Shown piece by piece: positions 42,777-45,569 of a DNA stretch of 45,569 nucleotides. The notes beneath the pieces were generated by a model, which saw only the letters and a program-made list of their open reading frames with translations, ran no database searches and was not told where the DNA came from. This DNA comes from Paenarthrobacter nitroguajacolicus JCM 14115 (GTDB taxonomy: Bacteria; Actinomycetota; Actinomycetes; Actinomycetales; Micrococcaceae), in contig BBFS01000034.1 in the NCBI GenBank assembly GCA_001313365.1, forward strand, positions 1 to 45,569. The letters run 5' to 3'. Every line of letters begins with the position of its first letter. Position 1 is the first letter of the stretch. The position numbers and the translations under genes are program-made.

Positions 42777-43858
42777 CCGTCACTACTACCGCGAACGGCA
42801 ACGTCAGCGCAGCCACCGCCAGCGCCGCCGCTTCCGCCGCGGCCACTGCCGAAGCCACCGGCCCGCAGAGCCTCACCATGGCCAAGCACTCAACTCCGCC
42901 ATGGCCGACGCAATGCGCGCCGACTCCTCTGTCCTGGTATTCGGCGAGGACGTGGGCATGTTGGGCGGCGTCTTCCGCATCACCGACGGCTCATGGCCGA
43001 ATTCGGCGAACAACGCTGCTTCGACACCCCGCTCGCCGAATCCGGCATCGTGGGCATGGCCGTGGGTATGGCCATCAACGGCATGCGACCCGTCATCGAA
43101 ATGCAGTTCGACGCCTTCGCCTACCCGGCCTTCGAACAGATCGTCAGCCACGTAGCCAAAATGCACAACCGCACCAAGGGCAAGCTCAAAATGCCCATGG
43201 TCATCCGTGTTCCCTACGCCGGCGGCATCGGGGGAGTGGAGCACCACTGCGACTCCTCCGAGTCCTACTACGCCCACACTGCCGGCTGAAGGTCTACACC
43301 CCGGCCACCGTGGCCGACGGCTACCGCATGCTGCGCGAAGCCATCGACTCCGATGACCCCGTCATGTTCATGGAACCCAAGAAGCTCTACTGGTCCAAGG
43401 ACCAGGTGGACCTGGGCGCGCTGCGAGCAGAGCACGACGCCGGCACCTCCACCGAGGGCCGCGCAGCTGTTGCCCGTCCCGGCACGGACGCGACGCTCAT
43501 CGCCTACGGTCCGTCTGTCCCCACCGCGCTTGCGGCTGCCGCAGCCGCCGCCGAAGAAGGCCGATCGCTGGAAGTCATCGACGTCCGCACCCTCGTCCCC
43601 TTCGACGACGAAACCGTCTGCGCGTCCGTACGCAAGACGGGACGCGCCGTCGTGATCGCCGAAGCCCACGGATTCGCGTCCGTGTCCTCCGAGATCGTGG
43701 CCCGCGTCCAGGAACGCGCGTTCCACTACCTCGCCGCGCCGATCCTCCGCGTGACCGGCTTCGACGTCCCGTTCCCGTCTCCCAAGCTGGAGCACTACTA
43801 CCTGCCAAGCGTCGACCGTATCCTCGACGCCGTCGACGACCTTCAATGGGAGGACTGA
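42773..43858 (+). CDS. bkdB: 2-oxoacid dehydrogenase E1 beta subunit
   Basis: This subunit of about 360 residues starts with an unusual Ala/Thr-rich stretch of about 30 residues (SAATASAAASAAATAEATGP), then LTMAKALNSAMADAMRADSS, VLVFGEDVGMLGGVFRITDG, FGEQRCFDTPLAESGIVGMA, GMRPVIEMQFDAFAYPAFEQ, MPMVIRVPYAGGIGGVEHHC and LKVYTPATVADGYRMLREAI. The C-terminal half has LEVIDVRTLVPFDDETVCAS and VVIAEAHGFASVSSEIVARV. Breaks are near 42,890, 42,995 and 43,285. ATG 42,773 sits inside the E1 alpha stop (ATGA). It ends at TGA 43,856, 2 bp before the E2 start. It builds the E1 heterotetramer. Confidence 0.9.
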   Translation: MTVTTTANGNVSAATASAAASAAATAEATGPQSLTMAKHSTPPWPTQCAPTPLSWYSARTWACWAASSASPTAHGRIRRTTLLRHPARRIRHRGHGRGYGHQRHATRHRNAVRRLRLPGLRTDRQPRSQNAQPHQGQAQNAHGHPCSLRRRHRGSGAPLRLLRVLLRPHCRLKVYTPATVADGYRMLREAIDSDDPVMFMEPKKLYWSKDQVDLGALRAEHDAGTSTEGRAAVARPGTDATLIAYGPSVPTALAAAAAAAEEGRSLEVIDVRTLVPFDDETVCASVRKTGRAVVIAEAHGFASVSSEIVARVQERAFHYLAAPILRVTGFDVPFPSPKLEHYYLPSVDRILDAVDDLQWED

Positions 43859-43860
43859 CC

Positions 43861-45362
43861 ATGAGCTCAGATATGCAGGTCTTCAAACTGCCCGACCTGG
43901 GGGGAGGGCCTCACCGAGGCCGAACTGGTGAACTGGCTCGTTGCCGTGGGCGACGAGATTGTGGTTGACCAGCCCATCGCCGAGGTTGAGACCGCCAAGT
44001 CCATGGTTGAGGTGCCCTCGCCTTACGCCGGCACCGTCGCCGAACTGCACGGTGAGGCCGGTCAAACGCTCGACGTCGGCAAGCCGCTGATCTCGATCGC
44101 TCGCGCTGGTTCTTCCGCTGGTTCTTCTACGGGTTCGCCCGCTGCCGCTGCTCCTGTCCCGGCTGGTTCTGTTGATCCTTCGCCGGTGTCCTCAGGGCTT
44201 GACGCTTCGCCGGCTGTTGAAGCTGCGGCTGAGACGTACCGGACAGAGGAGAAGGCCGGCTCGGGCAACGTGCTGATCGGCTACGGTACGCCAGGCGGAG
44301 CCACCGGTGGCCGGACCCGCCCGCGGAAGACGAGTGGTTCTGCTGATTCTGTTTCTGCTCCGGTTGCCGTTGCTGAGCCGGTGATGGAACCGGCTGTGGC
44401 TGGGACGCGAATCCCCGGCAAGCTCAGTGCTGTCATCTCGCCGCTGGTCCGCAAGATGGCGCGCGACCACGGAGTTTCCCTCGACGCGATTGAGGCTCGG
44501 GTGCCAGCGGTTGATCATGCGTAAGGATGTGGAGGCGGCAATTTCTGCGCCGGAGGCACCGCCTGCTCCTTCTGTTCCTGCTCCTGCTGTCGCTGGTGTT
44601 GCTGCTCCCGCTTCTGCTGATGCTGGTTCCGTTGACAGCCGGACTGGCTTGGCCGTCTCCGCGCGGACGCCTGTTCGTGGGGGTCCGCAAGGCTGTGGCT
44701 GCGAACATGACCCGCAGCCGCTCGGAGATTCCGGAAGCCACGGTTTGGGTGGACGTTGACGCGACCGCGCTCCTGGAGATGCGGGCCGAGCTCAAGAAGC
44801 GCGCGCCGCACGATACCCCCCCCGGCCTGCTGGCTTCATCGCCCGTTTTGTCACGACTGGGTTAAAAAAGTACCCGGCCCTGAACACGCGCTTTGAGACT
44901 GCTTCGGATGGCTCGCAGGAAATCGTTGGCTTCGACGGCATCAACCTCGGCTTCGCTGCCCAGACCGACCGCGGACTCGTTGTCCCGTCCGTCCGGAACG
45001 CGCACCAGCTGAGTGCCCGCGAACTGGACGCAGAGATCCGGCGACTCACCGCCGTCGCCCGTGACGGAAAGGCGACCCCCCACCGAACTGGCTCCGGCAC
45101 CTTCACGCTGAACAACTACGGCGTGTTTGGTGTGGACGGCTCTGCCGCGATCATCAACTACCCCGAGGTTGCGATGCTCGGCGTGGGCCGTATCATCGAC
45201 AGGCCCTGGGTGGTCACCGGGGGGGAGCTGGCCGTCCGCAAGGTCACCGAGCTGACCCTCGCCTTCGACCACCGAGTGTGCGACGGCGAAACCGCTGCCG
45301 GCTTCCTCAGGTACGTCGCCGACGCAATCGAGAACCCTGGCGGCGCGCTCGCAGACATGTAA
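43861..45362 (+). CDS. bkdC: 2-oxoacid dehydrogenase E2 acyltransferase
   Basis: This subunit of about 500 residues holds the lipoyl domain (FKLPDLGEGLTEAELVNWLV, with EVETAKSMVEVPSPYAG carrying the lipoyl Lys), an Ala/Ser/Pro-rich linker, a peripheral-subunit-binding domain (ISPLVRKMARDHGVSLDAIE, GSGASGLIMRKDVEAA), a second linker of Ala/Pro/Ser repeats, and the catalytic domain: VRKAVAANMTRSRSEIPEAT, INLGFAAQTDRGLVVPSVRN, TFTLNNYGVFGVDGSAAIIN, LTLAFDHRVCDGETAAGFLR with the catalytic His and DG. Breaks are near 43,905, 44,495-44,515, 44,680 and 44,825-45,080. The G run at 45,221 keeps the frame but adds a Gly. No E3 gene follows in the window. An array of repeats starts 8 bp after the stop. 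Confidence 0.9.
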
Positions 45363-45370
45363 CCCCCCCC

Positions 45371-45569
45371 GACGCTCGCTCACATCCCCAAGGGCTTGAG
45401 CCGGACGCTCTCTCATGTCCCTCGGGGGGGTTGGACCGAACGCTCGTTCACGTCCCTCGGGGGGGTTGGGTGGATCCCTCGCTCATGTCCCTCGGGTTTG
45501 GACCGAACGCTCGCTCACGTCCCGAGGGTTTGGGCCGGACGCTCGTTCACATCCCAAGGGTTTGGGCGG
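45371..45569. repeat. Tandem array of six 32-bp units
   Basis: Six direct units start at 45,371, 45,404, 45,439, 45,474, 45,506 and 45,538. The consensus begins ACGCTCGYTCAYRTCCC and continues GGGTTTGGRCCG. Lengths are 33, 35, 35, 32, 32 and 32. Units 2 and 3 carry G7 runs, and taking three G from each gives 32. There are no spacers, so it is not a CRISPR array. The array reaches the window's end and may continue. Confidence 0.85.

Noticed and set aside
45371..45569. Possible CRISPR array at the end of the window
   Set aside because: The units are contiguous direct repeats with no spacers between them, and no cas genes are present.

Overview
The window looks like chromosomal DNA of a high-GC actinobacterium of the Arthrobacter type (Micrococcaceae). 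The basis is the gene content: GAF-ANTAR regulator, DUF7793-type protein, DUF4012 protein beside a polyprenyl glycosylphosphotransferase, a fused RmlC-RmlD protein, and a BkdR-like regulator divergent from an E1/E2 operon. This assignment is inference; no 16S or other marker gene is present. The read quality is poor: almost every conserved gene is interrupted by length errors in G or C runs. Runs expected to be 4 long are often 7 long, which adds one Gly or Pro in frame. Other runs gain or lose 1-2 bases and break the frame. I therefore give whole-gene spans rebuilt across these breaks and treat them as sequence errors rather than true pseudogenes unless stated.

Region 1 (1-14,400) is a mixed accessory region. 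It holds the end of a molybdopterin oxidoreductase, a PAP2 phosphatase, a GAF-ANTAR regulator, a PLDc_N membrane protein, an epoxide-hydrolase-like protein, an SRPBCC protein and a lipoprotein. Two closely related secreted FG-GAP repeat proteins follow in opposite orientations, flanking a TrkH potassium channel and two small genes. Then come two more alpha/beta hydrolases, an excisionase-type HTH protein and a duplicated hydrolase 3' end.

Region 2 (14,600-39,560) is a large exopolysaccharide or capsule locus of the Wzx/Wzy type. Precursor supply is GalU and RmlA, RmlB and RmlC-RmlD (UDP-glucose and dTDP-L-rhamnose). Initiation is a WbaP/WcaJ-like phosphotransferase. Chain building uses three glycosyltransferases encoded in an overlapping operon with a hexapeptide acyltransferase. 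Export and polymerisation use a Wzy-like polymerase and a Wzx flippase. Decoration uses a polysaccharide pyruvyl transferase and an acyltransferase-3/SGNH protein. Length control is by a fused Wzz-tyrosine kinase. A DUF4012 protein, an LPXTG-like wall protein, a VanZ-like protein, a nitroreductase-like protein and several tiny proteins are embedded in the locus.

Region 3 (39,700-45,569) has a small membrane protein, a YdcF-like protein, an Lrp/AsnC regulator and a divergent three-gene operon for a branched-chain 2-oxoacid dehydrogenase complex (E1 alpha, E1 beta, E2). The window ends in a tandem array of six units of about 32 bp. I saw no tRNA, rRNA, insertion sequence, prophage or CRISPR array.
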